DNA from: JAPKZH01 sp964537875
Lineage (GTDB): Bacteria > Acidobacteriota > Aminicenantia > Aminicenantales > UBA4085
Reading direction: 5' to 3'
Assembly: GCA_964537875.1 (NCBI GenBank)
Contig: CAZIDN010000056.1
Location: forward strand, 1 to 24,108
Length of the DNA stretch: 24,108 nucleotides
Of this stretch, positions 1 to 8,189 are shown in pieces. The stretch's first letter is position 1, and the number at the start of each line of letters is the position of its first letter. Made by a program: the position numbers and the translations under genes. Below the pieces are notes generated by a model. It did not search any database and was not told the origin of the DNA. It saw nothing but the letters and a program-made list of their open reading frames with translations.

Positions 1-162
1 ATGCTCCTTGGAAAGGAGGCAGAGAGCGAAGCGAGCGTTGGAGGGAAACCCTGAATAAGGGTTTCCCTCCAATAGTATCCGACGGGACTGGTTCCCCGGG
101 GCCCGGGGGCTAGGGGCGGCCTAAGCGCCGCCCTAACGGGGATGTCATTTATTGCGTTGATA
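1..162. repeat. Hairpin-rich intergenic segment
   Basis: No gene is seen here. The segment is packed with inverted repeats: CTCCTT/AAGGAG at 4-9 and 13-18; a perfect 14-bp stem (38-51 with 59-72) built on TTGGAGGGAAACCC with a 7-nt loop; a C4G4/G-rich palindrome around 84-99; and GGGCGGC/GCCGCCC at 114-120 and 127-133. It lies just beyond the stop codon of the minus-strand operon ending at 163, so one or more stems may form the end of that transcript, but no T-tract follows any stem on either strand. REP-like repeats or a structured RNA end are both possible; I cannot decide. Confidence 0.5.
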
Positions 163-3100
163 TTAGCTCGGAGTTTCGGCCTTCTTCAGAGCGAGAGGCC
201 TGGCGGCATCGGTCACCGCGCCGATTTTCGAGGCATAGCTCTCCTTCCTGGCGATGTCCTCATCCTTAACGATATGGATATCAAGAAGGCCTCCCGACCT
301 GTGGCCGGTTTTCTGGTAATTGATCTCATCCAAAGCCAGGCTCCAGCCCTCGAGCCAGACCAGGAGCTCTTGGCGCTGTTTCTTCGTCCCCTGGAAATGA
401 ATCAGGATATCGATGTCGCTCTGAGGGCCGGCATTGGCATTTTTCGTGCTGCCAAAAACATAAAATCCCTTGACGCCAAAACGAGCGGAGTCAAGCTGAG
501 AGGCCACATGCTCAGCCATCTGCAGCCGCCAGGCCCAAAAATTTTCTGATCTTTTCTCAGCCTGCTCTTGACTGACAAGCGGGACCTCGGCTGGAAGGGA
601 CGGGCTGGCTAAGATTCCGGCGGCTTCATCCCGTTCCCCGTTCATCAGGACTTTCAAGACGAGGCCATCCGCGCTCTTGGGAACATCGATGACCCTGAGG
701 GTATCGGCCAGGAAGGCGAACTCCGGCAAGACTTCGGGAAGGATATTCGGCGAAGTCTCGAAAAATTTCTCGTTGAAGACTGTGCCCTTTTCGCCGGGAT
801 AAAGGGGCAGATAGCGGATTTCGGCCTCCACCAAATCCTGAAAGAAATGGGTCCCGAAGGAGAGGTCCGGCCGAAAGTTTCCTTTTTTCCGGGCGATTTC
901 AATCAGCACGGCCGTATTGGAGATATCCGAATAGGTGACCTTCACGCCCAGCTTGATGTCCCCACGGCTTCCCCAGCGTCCGGGCCCCATGAGGACGAAC
1001 CGACGGCGGGGTAGGAGTTTATTGAGCTTTCCGACCGCGCGCCCCACAGCCAATAGAGAGGGCTCGTCATGAAGCTCGTCATATTTTTGGGGATGGACAT
1101 AGATAATATGAGTAATATCGGGCACCTGGCCGTTGGAAACGAAACGGTTGCTCGAAAATAAAATTTTATCCTGGGGGATGTCTTTGGGAACCGGGGTCGG
1201 CTGGCAGCCCTCCAGATAGCTTTGCGGCCGGCATTGGAGGAGGTAGAAATCCCTGCCGTCGGAGGCGAATTCAATATCCACGGGAGTTTTGAGTTTCTCT
1301 TCCAGCAGGTGAAGCACGGCTCTGAGCTGGGGCATGAACCGCCGGTCCGCGATCAGTCCTTCAAAGGTCACGATCAAATCATCCTTCTCAAAGTCGATGT
1401 TCTTTCCGACAGGCTTGGAGATGCGCTGGCCGTCATGGATGGAGACCATCTTCTCAAGGGCAGGAATATCTCTGCCGAATTTCTTCAAGAGGTCCTTGAT
1501 CTCCACGGTCTCGAACGTGTTCGTACTCATATTGATCACATCGACCTTCTTGGGCGCATACCGGGCGATTTCGTCCACGGAGACATTCACCCGAAGACCG
1601 ACCTGGCCCGGGGCGATCAAGACGGGATAGTCATCGCCGGTCCGGTCGACGGCGCGGGTTCCCAGCCCCGGGACCAGACGGAGTAGGCCATCCTCGCGTT
1701 TGATCCGCGGCGACCAACGGAATTCGTTCCGGCTGAAGGCGACCCCGGCAAAGGCCGGCATGAAATAATCGCCCACTCTCGCCCCGACGACCTCTTGGAT
1801 CATGATCCCCATTTCCTCGGCGAAATCGAGCAAACCGCGCTCGGCGCGATAGCCGATCGGATCGGGACCGAATGTCGAGGCATAGACTTCAGCAATGGCG
1901 TCCGTGAGCGCTTCCAGGCGCTCCCGCTTGCTGCCCTGGTTCGCCAGAAACAGACTCTTGTATTTCCCGCTAAACGATGATCCCATCCGGTCTTCGAGCA
2001 GGCTCGAGCTTCTGACGATCAGCGGTTGATCCTTGAAATCATCCAGGACCATCGACAGCCCCTGGATGATCTCCGTCGGAAAGCTGGAATTCTTGAAGGT
2101 TTGAACGATATGGGGATATTCCAACCTGACCTGATTGATATCCTTATACTTTTGCTCAACGACCTCGTTGAGGTTATTGTAGCTGAGGAAAGTCAGCAAC
2201 CCATCCGAGGTGATATACCACGTTTTGGGGACCTTGATCCCCCTGAGATGATCGGACAAAGGGGAACATTTCCGGATGATGTGTTTGGCCAAGAATAAGC
2301 CGGTGCTTTTCCCCCCCAACCTCCCGTGGCTCTCCGGTGAAAAGACGATGTGATCTAAAACCTCGTAAAAATCATCGATATCGACGAACTCCACGGCCGT
2401 GTTGACGAACTCCTGCCTGGCCGAAAGAAAACGTTGGATGAGAGAGACCTGAACCCCTCTCTTGCTGGCCGGGGGCAATTCAATGCCTTCCGCGGCGATA
2501 TGATGATGGCGCCGGATGGCATCGACAACCTTGGCCAGGGGCAGATTGCGATTGGTGATTTGGACCAAAAAGCTGAGCCTGTCCTCCTGGATCCATTTTT
2601 GGATGTTGGCCAGGATCTGTTCATTGGTCAGATGCTGAGCCGCAAGCTTGAAAGTCTCGTCGATGAGCTGATCGGTCAATGTCACGAGGCCTTTCTGGTT
2701 GGGACGGTTTTCGTCTGTCGGCGCCCTCTCGTCTTTGGCTCTTGGCCCGCCGACCGATTTCTGCAAGAGCTGTTCAGCCTCATGGATCCCTCTCCAGGAC
2801 AAAAAATTCAGCATCCGGCGGGAAATATCTAAATAGAGATTTTTATTAGTCTCACGGAGAAAGTTAAGCGCCATCCGCCATTCTTCGGCCTTGTGCCCGG
2901 CGAGATCCCCCCTAGCCGTTTGATACTCTTGGAAAACTTGTTTCATCCTCGCATACAGGATGTAATGGCCAAGGCGTTCGACGATCGTTCCCAGCAGCTT
3001 GGTCTCTTCTTTCAGAAACGGTCCGTCATCCATATGGGGCATTTCGGCCGTGTAATAGACGCTCAGCCGTCCGATCTGTTGATCCTGAACTTTGATGTCC

Positions 3101-3354
3101 GCAAACTGGACCCAGGGCGTCTCCTTGAAGTTCGGAGATCGGCAAGTGTGGCCTTCCAGGCTGATCTTCGCCACGCAGATATCCGGATACTGCCAGCCGG
3201 GCGGGATGGCCTCGATGACGCCTTTACAAATATCATCCAGATTCGTGTCCGGCTTATTGAGAAGGCCCTCGATCTTATACAGACAACTCAGTTCTTTGGC
3301 CCGTTCGGACAGAAACCAAATGAGATTATCGATATTTCGAGGCTGATCAGGCAT
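163..3354 (-). CDS. GAF-like / PEP-pyruvate-binding (PPDK N-terminal) / nucleotidyltransferase fusion protein
   Basis: Large cytoplasmic protein of about 1063 residues. I see a GAF-like region (about 5-140), a helical linker, then a PPDK N-terminal ATP-grasp domain (about 345-715) beginning at LGGKSTGL, with the nucleotide-binding Arg in IVRSSSLLED (about 448) and ending at LLQCRPQ. A further region carries GRWGS (about 790) and THFFQ (about 834). The C-terminus is a minimal Pol-beta-type nucleotidyltransferase: GS, ten residues, then DID at about 980-982, and a third Asp in LLDIHI at about 1025. The swivelling phosphohistidine and PEP-utilising domains of true PEP synthase/PPDK are absent. 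Start chosen at 3354 because GAGGAG lies about 9 nt upstream; it overlaps the preceding stop by 8 nt, suggesting translational coupling. An upstream in-frame ATG at 3387 has no good ribosome site. Substrate and role unknown; regulatory transferase is an inference. Confidence 0.9.
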   Translation of the reverse strand: MPDQPRNIDNLIWFLSERAKELSCLYKIEGLLNKPDTNLDDICKGVIEAIPPGWQYPDICVAKISLEGHTCRSPNFKETPWVQFADIKVQDQQIGRLSVYYTAEMPHMDDGPFLKEETKLLGTIVERLGHYILYARMKQVFQEYQTARGDLAGHKAEEWRMALNFLRETNKNLYLDISRRMLNFLSWRGIHEAEQLLQKSVGGPRAKDERAPTDENRPNQKGLVTLTDQLIDETFKLAAQHLTNEQILANIQKWIQEDRLSFLVQITNRNLPLAKVVDAIRRHHHIAAEGIELPPASKRGVQVSLIQRFLSARQEFVNTAVEFVDIDDFYEVLDHIVFSPESHGRLGGKSTGLFLAKHIIRKCSPLSDHLRGIKVPKTWYITSDGLLTFLSYNNLNEVVEQKYKDINQVRLEYPHIVQTFKNSSFPTEIIQGLSMVLDDFKDQPLIVRSSSLLEDRMGSSFSGKYKSLFLANQGSKRERLEALTDAIAEVYASTFGPDPIGYRAERGLLDFAEEMGIMIQEVVGARVGDYFMPAFAGVAFSRNEFRWSPRIKREDGLLRLVPGLGTRAVDRTGDDYPVLIAPGQVGLRVNVSVDEIARYAPKKVDVINMSTNTFETVEIKDLLKKFGRDIPALEKMVSIHDGQRISKPVGKNIDFEKDDLIVTFEGLIADRRFMPQLRAVLHLLEEKLKTPVDIEFASDGRDFYLLQCRPQSYLEGCQPTPVPKDIPQDKILFSSNRFVSNGQVPDITHIIYVHPQKYDELHDEPSLLAVGRAVGKLNKLLPRRRFVLMGPGRWGSRGDIKLGVKVTYSDISNTAVLIEIARKKGNFRPDLSFGTHFFQDLVEAEIRYLPLYPGEKGTVFNEKFFETSPNILPEVLPEFAFLADTLRVIDVPKSADGLVLKVLMNGERDEAAGILASPSLPAEVPLVSQEQAEKRSENFWAWRLQMAEHVASQLDSARFGVKGFYVFGSTKNANAGPQSDIDILIHFQGTKKQRQELLVWLEGWSLALDEINYQKTGHRSGGLLDIHIVKDEDIARKESYASKIGAVTDAARPLALKKAETPS

Positions 3355-5110
3355 GATAGATGACTCCTCGGCTCGTCGTTCCATCAACTTTGATTTTCAA
3401 AGGGGTGGGGAGTTTGATATGACGGACAAGCTCCGTCTCCGCGACCGCTGTTTGCCGTCCCAGCCAAGGCCAATCAATCGTATACTTTTCCCAATGAGGG
3501 ACGGAAAAGTAGAGAACGCGGAAGCTGGTGATATTATGAAAAAAATGCGTTCCCTGGCTGAGCATGAAATTCATCTCCGGCAGGGTCGATTCGACGATGG
3601 CTTTGGCCCCGCAGATTTGGCCAAAGTTGACCGGGATGCCGCCGAGAGGATCCGTCGAGCCCCAGCGGCCGAAGCCGATGAGAAGATAGGGCACGTGGGA
3701 CGTCGTCAATCTCTGGTTCAGCCCTTCCAGTTGGCCGGCGATCGTTTGCGTCACGTTGGGGCTGAATTTTTCGGGCTTGACGTAGACGATGTCCTGAATA
3801 TCGTCAAGGATGCCGTTGCCTAAAACAGACTCGGAGGCGACAAGAACATGCTCTCCGACGAGCTCCGCGAGCGAGACGTCCACTTTCGCATCTGAAACGA
3901 CCATCGGCCTGACCTGCAAAAAGCCGAATCGCGCCGGCGTTCCCCGCCTCTCGTCTAAGGTCATGGCAAATTCGATCTCGACCATTCTCTCCAGCCTGTC
4001 TTCGCATAGGTTGAGGAGGGCGCGGAGCATCTTGTTGAGAGGGATGAGCTCCAATTTTAAGAGAGGAGCGAAATCGATGATCCTGGGGCCTTTCTCGGCG
4101 ACGCCAAAAACAATCTTGTCGTCCTGGGGCCGGTACGTCGAGGCGATAAAGCGCAAGCTGCCGTCTCGTTCGGCATCGGTCAAGTTGAACTTCAGCATGT
4201 ATTCGGTTTCCTGGATAGGATTGTATTCCCCCGGCGGCCCCATGTTGATGGCCCAGAACGAGGTCTGGGATTGTTCCAAAAGATCGTGGATGGAAATATA
4301 GGGGGGATTCGCTTGGGGATAGGCCGGTGAAAAAGTCCAGCCGACTCCGTCATCGACGATACTCTTGCCCAAGCCGAGGGCCAGGTCGACCACGCCCTGG
4401 CCGGGCGTGGCATGGCCGAGCGGATAAAAATTGTGGGAACGAGCGACACCCGAGATATTGGGATAAAAACGGTCGCCGTAGCGGGCTCCAACCACCTCCT
4501 GGATGATGACCGCCATTTTCTCGTCGGCGGTGGTATGCTTGGTGGCCCGCATATAATTCCTGGCGTCTTTAAAAAACGTCGAGGCATAAACATATTTAAC
4601 GGCCTCCGCCAATTTTCTAAAACGCGTATCCGCGTCCCATTGATTGTTGGGAATCATCTTCGTGGCATAGACGCTGGCAAAAGGCTCGAACATGGCATCT
4701 TCAAGCATGCTCGAGGACCTGACGGCCAAGGGCGTATGGACCTGGCTGATGAGCGCCCGCAGGTCGCCGACCAGCGGGGCGGGCAATTCCGCCTTCTGAA
4801 AGGCTTGGGCGATTAGGTCATCACGAGCCTCAGATAAGGCGATGTCATAAAGACGATTGTCCTTCATGAAAAAATCGAAAAAATCGGTGGTGATGACCGT
4901 CAAGGTAGGGATGACGATATGAATGTCAGGCGCAAACCGGCCGCCGAGCTGTTGTTCAAGAATGTCCTCCATGGCGGCCAGCCCATGGGCTTTTCCGCCC
5001 AGCCCTCCCCTGCCGATGAGAGTGAATTTTTCCCGGCCTGTGAAAAACTGACGATTGAATTGTGGCAGGCTCTTGGAGAAGGACTTGTCCATTCTTTTTG
5101 CCATCCTCAT
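3347..5110 (-). CDS. PEP/pyruvate-binding domain protein (PPDK N-terminal family)
   Basis: Cytoplasmic 587-residue protein carrying an ATP-grasp domain of the pyruvate phosphate dikinase N-terminal family. Seen: glycine-rich start GRGGLGGKAHG (about 33-43), AVRSSSMLED with the nucleotide/PEP-site Arg at 131, and the closing FLQVRPM. After this comes the same extra region as in the next gene, with GRWGS (481-485) and THFFH (521-525), so the two are paralogues. No phosphohistidine or PEP-utilising domain follows, so it cannot be a complete PEP synthase. It lies 50 nt downstream of the GDH-like gene and overlaps the next gene by 8 nt, so the three are one operon. The start is uncertain: ATGs at 5110, 5104 and 5092 are all in frame, none with a strong ribosome site. 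Function is not established. Confidence 0.88.
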   Translation of the reverse strand: MRMAKRMDKSFSKSLPQFNRQFFTGREKFTLIGRGGLGGKAHGLAAMEDILEQQLGGRFAPDIHIVIPTLTVITTDFFDFFMKDNRLYDIALSEARDDLIAQAFQKAELPAPLVGDLRALISQVHTPLAVRSSSMLEDAMFEPFASVYATKMIPNNQWDADTRFRKLAEAVKYVYASTFFKDARNYMRATKHTTADEKMAVIIQEVVGARYGDRFYPNISGVARSHNFYPLGHATPGQGVVDLALGLGKSIVDDGVGWTFSPAYPQANPPYISIHDLLEQSQTSFWAINMGPPGEYNPIQETEYMLKFNLTDAERDGSLRFIASTYRPQDDKIVFGVAEKGPRIIDFAPLLKLELIPLNKMLRALLNLCEDRLERMVEIEFAMTLDERRGTPARFGFLQVRPMVVSDAKVDVSLAELVGEHVLVASESVLGNGILDDIQDIVYVKPEKFSPNVTQTIAGQLEGLNQRLTTSHVPYLLIGFGRWGSTDPLGGIPVNFGQICGAKAIVESTLPEMNFMLSQGTHFFHNITSFRVLYFSVPHWEKYTIDWPWLGRQTAVAETELVRHIKLPTPLKIKVDGTTSRGVIYHA

Positions 5111-5160
5111 CTAGCGTTGGAAGCGGTTCAAGGCCTTCGGCAGCGGTCCGCCGTCGCTCG

Positions 5161-6447
5161 TCAAATCCAGCCCCGGTCTCTGCAGGCCTGAGCGACACGA
5201 GCGATGGCGATGTAAAAAGCGGCGTCGCGCATCGACAGGCCTTTCTCCTTGGCCAGCTCGAGAACGGAATGAAAAGCCGCGGTCATTTTCACGTCGAGCT
5301 TTCCCAGGACCTCGTCTTTTTCCCAATAATAGTTCATGCTGCTCTGGACCTGTTCGAAGTAACTGCAGGTGACGCCGCCCGCATTCGCCAGAATATCCGG
5401 GATCAGAAAAATATTGCGGCCGGCAATCACGCTGTCGGCCTCGGGCGTCGTCGGGCCATTTGCGCCTTCGGCCACGATCTTCACCTTGGGACGGATCTTC
5501 TTCACATTGTCCATCGTCAGCTGGTTTTCGATCGCCGCCGGTATCAAGATATCGACATCCTGCTCGAGCCAAGCAGTTCCCGGAAGGACATCGTAGCCGA
5601 GATCCGCGGCTTTTTTCTTATCAATCCCGCCGAAGCGATCCGTGATGCCGGCAAGGCTGTTAAAATCGACGCCGGATTCTTTTTTGTATGAATAAGAGGT
5701 TCCCTCTTTTTGATCCCAACAGGCGACGCAAACGACCTTGCCCCCCATCTGTTGGAAAAGCCGGATCGCATATTGGCCGACATTGCCGAAGCCCTGGACG
5801 CTGGCGGTTGTCTCCTCGGGTGGAATCCCCAGCTCTTTAAGGGCTTCGCGCAAAACAAAGACCAGGCCGAAACCCGCCGCTTCGAGCCGGCCGAGAGAGC
5901 CGCCCATTCCCACCGGCTTGCCGGTGATAAATCCCGGGGTTCTCTCCCCACGGATCGCCTCGAATTCATCAAGCATCCACAACATGTGCTGGGCATTGGT
6001 CATGATCTCCGGAGCAGGCACGTCAATGCGGGGCCCCAAATCTCTGGATAATTGCCGCACCCAGCCGCGGCAGAGCTGTTCTTGCTCCCGTAAGCTGAGG
6101 TTGTGAGGATCGCAGACCACTCCGCCGTTGCTGCCCCCCAAAGGAATATCCAATAGCGCGCATTTCCAGGTCATCCACATGGCCAGGGCGCGAATCGTAT
6201 CGATCGTTTCCTGGGGATGAAAGCGAACGCCTCCCTTTCCGGGGCCCCTGGCATCATTATGGAGGACGCGAAAACCCCTGAAGATTTTGATGGGGCCGTC
6301 ATCCGTGCGGATGGGGATCAAGAATTGGGTTTCTCTCATGGGCCATCGGAGCAATTCTCTGGCCGGATCGTCGAGTCCGAGCCGATCTGCCATCCGATCA
6401 AACTGGGACTGGGCCAAGTCAAACGAGTTAAACGGCTTGTTGCTCAT
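5161..6447 (-). CDS. Glu/Leu/Phe/Val dehydrogenase family protein lacking the catalytic lysine
   Basis: A 428-residue member of the glutamate/leucine/phenylalanine/valine dehydrogenase family, normally catalysing NAD(P)-linked oxidative deamination in the cytoplasm. The fold is complete: GPGKGGVRFHP with Lys71, MTWKCALLD with Lys95, and the NAD-binding GFGNVG (219-224). But the active-site signature reads PLGGSNGG, with Asn107 (codon AAC) where the catalytic Lys of GG(A/G)KGG belongs, and DVPAPE carries Glu147 where Asp is usual. Catalysis as a normal dehydrogenase is therefore doubtful; a regulatory subunit for the divergent canonical enzyme or an altered activity is inferred. Heteromeric GDH with a noncatalytic subunit is known in Thermus. 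Start supported by AAAGGA about 8 nt upstream and a promoter at 6522-6550. First gene of an operon with two PPDK-N proteins. Confidence 0.93.
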   Translation of the reverse strand: MSNKPFNSFDLAQSQFDRMADRLGLDDPARELLRWPMRETQFLIPIRTDDGPIKIFRGFRVLHNDARGPGKGGVRFHPQETIDTIRALAMWMTWKCALLDIPLGGSNGGVVCDPHNLSLREQEQLCRGWVRQLSRDLGPRIDVPAPEIMTNAQHMLWMLDEFEAIRGERTPGFITGKPVGMGGSLGRLEAAGFGLVFVLREALKELGIPPEETTASVQGFGNVGQYAIRLFQQMGGKVVCVACWDQKEGTSYSYKKESGVDFNSLAGITDRFGGIDKKKAADLGYDVLPGTAWLEQDVDILIPAAIENQLTMDNVKKIRPKVKIVAEGANGPTTPEADSVIAGRNIFLIPDILANAGGVTCSYFEQVQSSMNYYWEKDEVLGKLDVKMTAAFHSVLELAKEKGLSMRDAAFYIAIARVAQACRDRGWI

Positions 6448-6521
6448 GACGCTGTTCCTTTCCCCATAAAAAAATGACGGCCGAGCGATGGATTCGGGTT
6501 TTCGATAATCCCTCTTTTAGA

Positions 6522-6550
6522 AAAATACGCTGAGCGATTTTAAATGTCAA
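6522..6550 (-). promoter_or_regulatory. Sigma-70-type promoter of the GDH-like/PPDK-N operon
   Basis: Read on the minus strand there is a perfect -35 box TTGACA (6550-6545), a 17-nt spacer, and a -10 box TATTTT (6527-6522), a four-of-six match. The predicted start point is near 6515, giving a leader of about 68 nt before the ATG at 6447. This is the best promoter by consensus in the window. Confidence 0.7.
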
Positions 6551-6585
6551 GGCAGCATACATAGTCCGGAGATGTTTATACCATG

Positions 6586-6623
6586 GCCGGTCTGCCGGCA
6601 CAATAAGGCAGAGGCTTTTTTAT
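6586..6623 (+). terminator. Terminator-like hairpin in the leader of the canonical gdhA (possible attenuator)
   Basis: GCC and TCTGCC (6586-6588, 6591-6596) can pair with GGCAGA and GGC (6607-6615) with a two-base bulge, and six T follow immediately (6616-6621). That is the shape of an intrinsic terminator on the plus strand, yet no plus-strand gene lies upstream of it; it stands about 110 nt before the gdhA start. An attenuator, or the end of a short leader RNA, would fit. The stem is imperfect, so confidence is moderate. Confidence 0.4.
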
Positions 6624-6682
6624 TAGAATCAAAACAAAATCCAAATAAATCCATAACATTTCCGGTATAGCGTGAAAGGCAA

Positions 6683-6701
6683 TGAAGTCTTACATACTTC
6701 A
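6683..6701. promoter_or_regulatory. Short inverted repeat before gdhA, possible operator
   Basis: TGAAGT and ACTTCA form a perfect 6-bp inverted repeat separated by 7 nt, centred about 43 nt before the gdhA start codon. The size and spacing fit a dimeric repressor site or a small RNA hairpin. No known regulator motif is recognised and chance is possible. Confidence 0.25.
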
Positions 6702-6734
6702 ATCAACGTTCAATTCTTAAAAGGAGTCGTGTCT

Positions 6735-8096
6735 ATGGGTAATTATGTTTCCGACTTTATGTCCGAAGTCATCGCCAAGAATCCCGCCCAGCCCGAATTC
6801 CATCAGGCCGTCCAGGAAGTGATTAGCTCCGTGGCGCTGGTCCTGGAGCGTCATCCGGAGTACCGCAAAGCCAAGATCATGGAGCGCATCGTGGAGCCCG
6901 AACGGGTCATCATGTTCCGGGTGCCTTGGCTGGACGACGCTGGAGAAATTCATGTCAACCGGGGCTACAGGATTCAGATGAACAGCGCCATCGGCCCGTA
7001 CAAGGGCGGGCTTCGCTTCCACCCCACGGTGACCCTGGGGATCTTGAAATTCCTCGCTTTCGAGCAGGTCTTCAAAAACAGCCTGACGACCCTGCCCATG
7101 GGCGGCGGCAAGGGCGGCTGCGATTTTGACCCCAAAGGAAAGAGCGACAACGAGGTCATGCATCTTTGCCAGAGCTTCATGAATGAGCTGTATCGGTACA
7201 TCGGGCCTGATACGGATGTCCCGGCAGGCGATATCGGAGTCGGCGGACGGGAAATCGGCTTCCTCTACGGACAATACAGAAAGCTGAAAAACGAGGTGAC
7301 AGGAGTCCTCACCGGCAAAGGATTGGACTGGGGCGGTTCCCTCATCCGGACGGAAGCTACGGGATACGGCGCTGTGTATTTTGCCGCGGAAATGCTGGCG
7401 ACCCGAAAGCAGACGTTTGAGGGAAAAACCTGCTTGGTCTCCGGCAGCGGCAACGTGGCCCAGTATACGGTGGAAAAAATCAATCAGATGGGTGGCAAGG
7501 TCGTTACACTCTCCGATTCCAATGGATATATCTATGATCCGGCCGGAATCGACGGCAAAAAGCTGTCCTTTATCATGGACCTGAAAAATATCCGGCGCGG
7601 CCGCATCAAGGAATACGCCGATAAGTTTAAAGGAGTGACCTATACGGCATTTGCCGGCGACTCCGATCACAATCCGCTCTGGAATCACAAGGCCGACTGT
7701 GCCTTCCCGAGCGCCACTCAGAACGAAATCAACGCCAAAGACGCCAAAAACCTGGTCAAGAACGGCGTCTATGTAGTCGCTGAAGGCGCCAACATGCCGA
7801 CAACGGCGCAGGGAGTGGATTTCTTCATTGAGGCCAAAATCCTGTTTGGACCCGGCAAAGCCGCCAATGCGGGAGGCGTGGCAACGTCAGGACTCGAGAT
7901 GTGCCAGAACAGCGCGCGCCTGAGCTGGACGAGAGACGAAGTCGACAAGCGTCTCCATCAGATCATGAAGAGCATCCATAAAACCTGCGTCGAAGCGTCT
8001 GAAGCTTATGGGACGCCGGGCAATTACATCAACGGCGCCAACATCGGCGGCTTTCTGAAGGTCGCCCGGGCGATGATGGAGCAGGGCTTAGTTTGA
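6735..8096 (+). CDS. gdhA: Glutamate dehydrogenase, canonical hexameric type
   Basis: Cytoplasmic 453-residue enzyme interconverting glutamate with 2-oxoglutarate and ammonia using NAD(P). Length matches the bacterial hexameric family (about 450). All key residues are present: GPYKGGLRFHP with Lys90, FKNSLTTLP with Lys114, PMGGGKGG with catalytic Lys126, and DVPAGDIGVG with Asp166; each is shifted by one from the Clostridium symbiosum numbering. The dinucleotide fold carries SGSGNVAQY. The start at 6735 was chosen because AAGGAG lies 8 nt upstream; an in-frame upstream extension to 6672 lacks conserved sequence. It diverges from an operon headed by a GDH-family protein without the catalytic lysine. 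The leader holds a terminator-like hairpin and an inverted repeat. NAD versus NADP preference cannot be read with confidence. Confidence 0.96.
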   Translation: MGNYVSDFMSEVIAKNPAQPEFHQAVQEVISSVALVLERHPEYRKAKIMERIVEPERVIMFRVPWLDDAGEIHVNRGYRIQMNSAIGPYKGGLRFHPTVTLGILKFLAFEQVFKNSLTTLPMGGGKGGCDFDPKGKSDNEVMHLCQSFMNELYRYIGPDTDVPAGDIGVGGREIGFLYGQYRKLKNEVTGVLTGKGLDWGGSLIRTEATGYGAVYFAAEMLATRKQTFEGKTCLVSGSGNVAQYTVEKINQMGGKVVTLSDSNGYIYDPAGIDGKKLSFIMDLKNIRRGRIKEYADKFKGVTYTAFAGDSDHNPLWNHKADCAFPSATQNEINAKDAKNLVKNGVYVVAEGANMPTTAQGVDFFIEAKILFGPGKAANAGGVATSGLEMCQNSARLSWTRDEVDKRLHQIMKSIHKTCVEASEAYGTPGNYINGANIGGFLKVARAMMEQGLV

Positions 8097-8128
8097 AATA
8101 ACTCTCTTCACTCTTCTTAACCTAAAAA

Positions 8129-8161
8129 GGATGCGGGAGGGCAAAGGGCCCTTCCGCATCC
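8129..8161. terminator. Strong stem-loop after gdhA
   Basis: A 14-bp stem with one G-U pair (8129-8142 with 8148-8161) and a 5-nt loop starts 32 nt after the gdhA stop. No T-tract follows on the plus strand, while five A precede it, giving a T-tract only on the minus strand. It probably ends or protects the gdhA mRNA, but it is not a textbook terminator in that direction. Confidence 0.5.
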
Positions 8162-8189
8162 TCAGCCCTAAAAATCCCAAAATCAATTT

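Noticed and set aside
1..140. A tRNA or CRISPR array in the hairpin-rich left end
   Set aside because: No cloverleaf with a TTC arm and no regularly spaced direct repeats; only inverted repeats of different sequence.
163..5110. Calling either PPDK-N gene a PEP synthase or pyruvate phosphate dikinase
   Set aside because: The phosphohistidine and PEP-utilising domains are absent in both, so the complete reaction cannot be assigned.
6717..7688. Minus-strand open frame (323 codons) opposite canonical gdhA
   Set aside because: Antisense shadow of a gene with all catalytic residues; no start signal or motifs.
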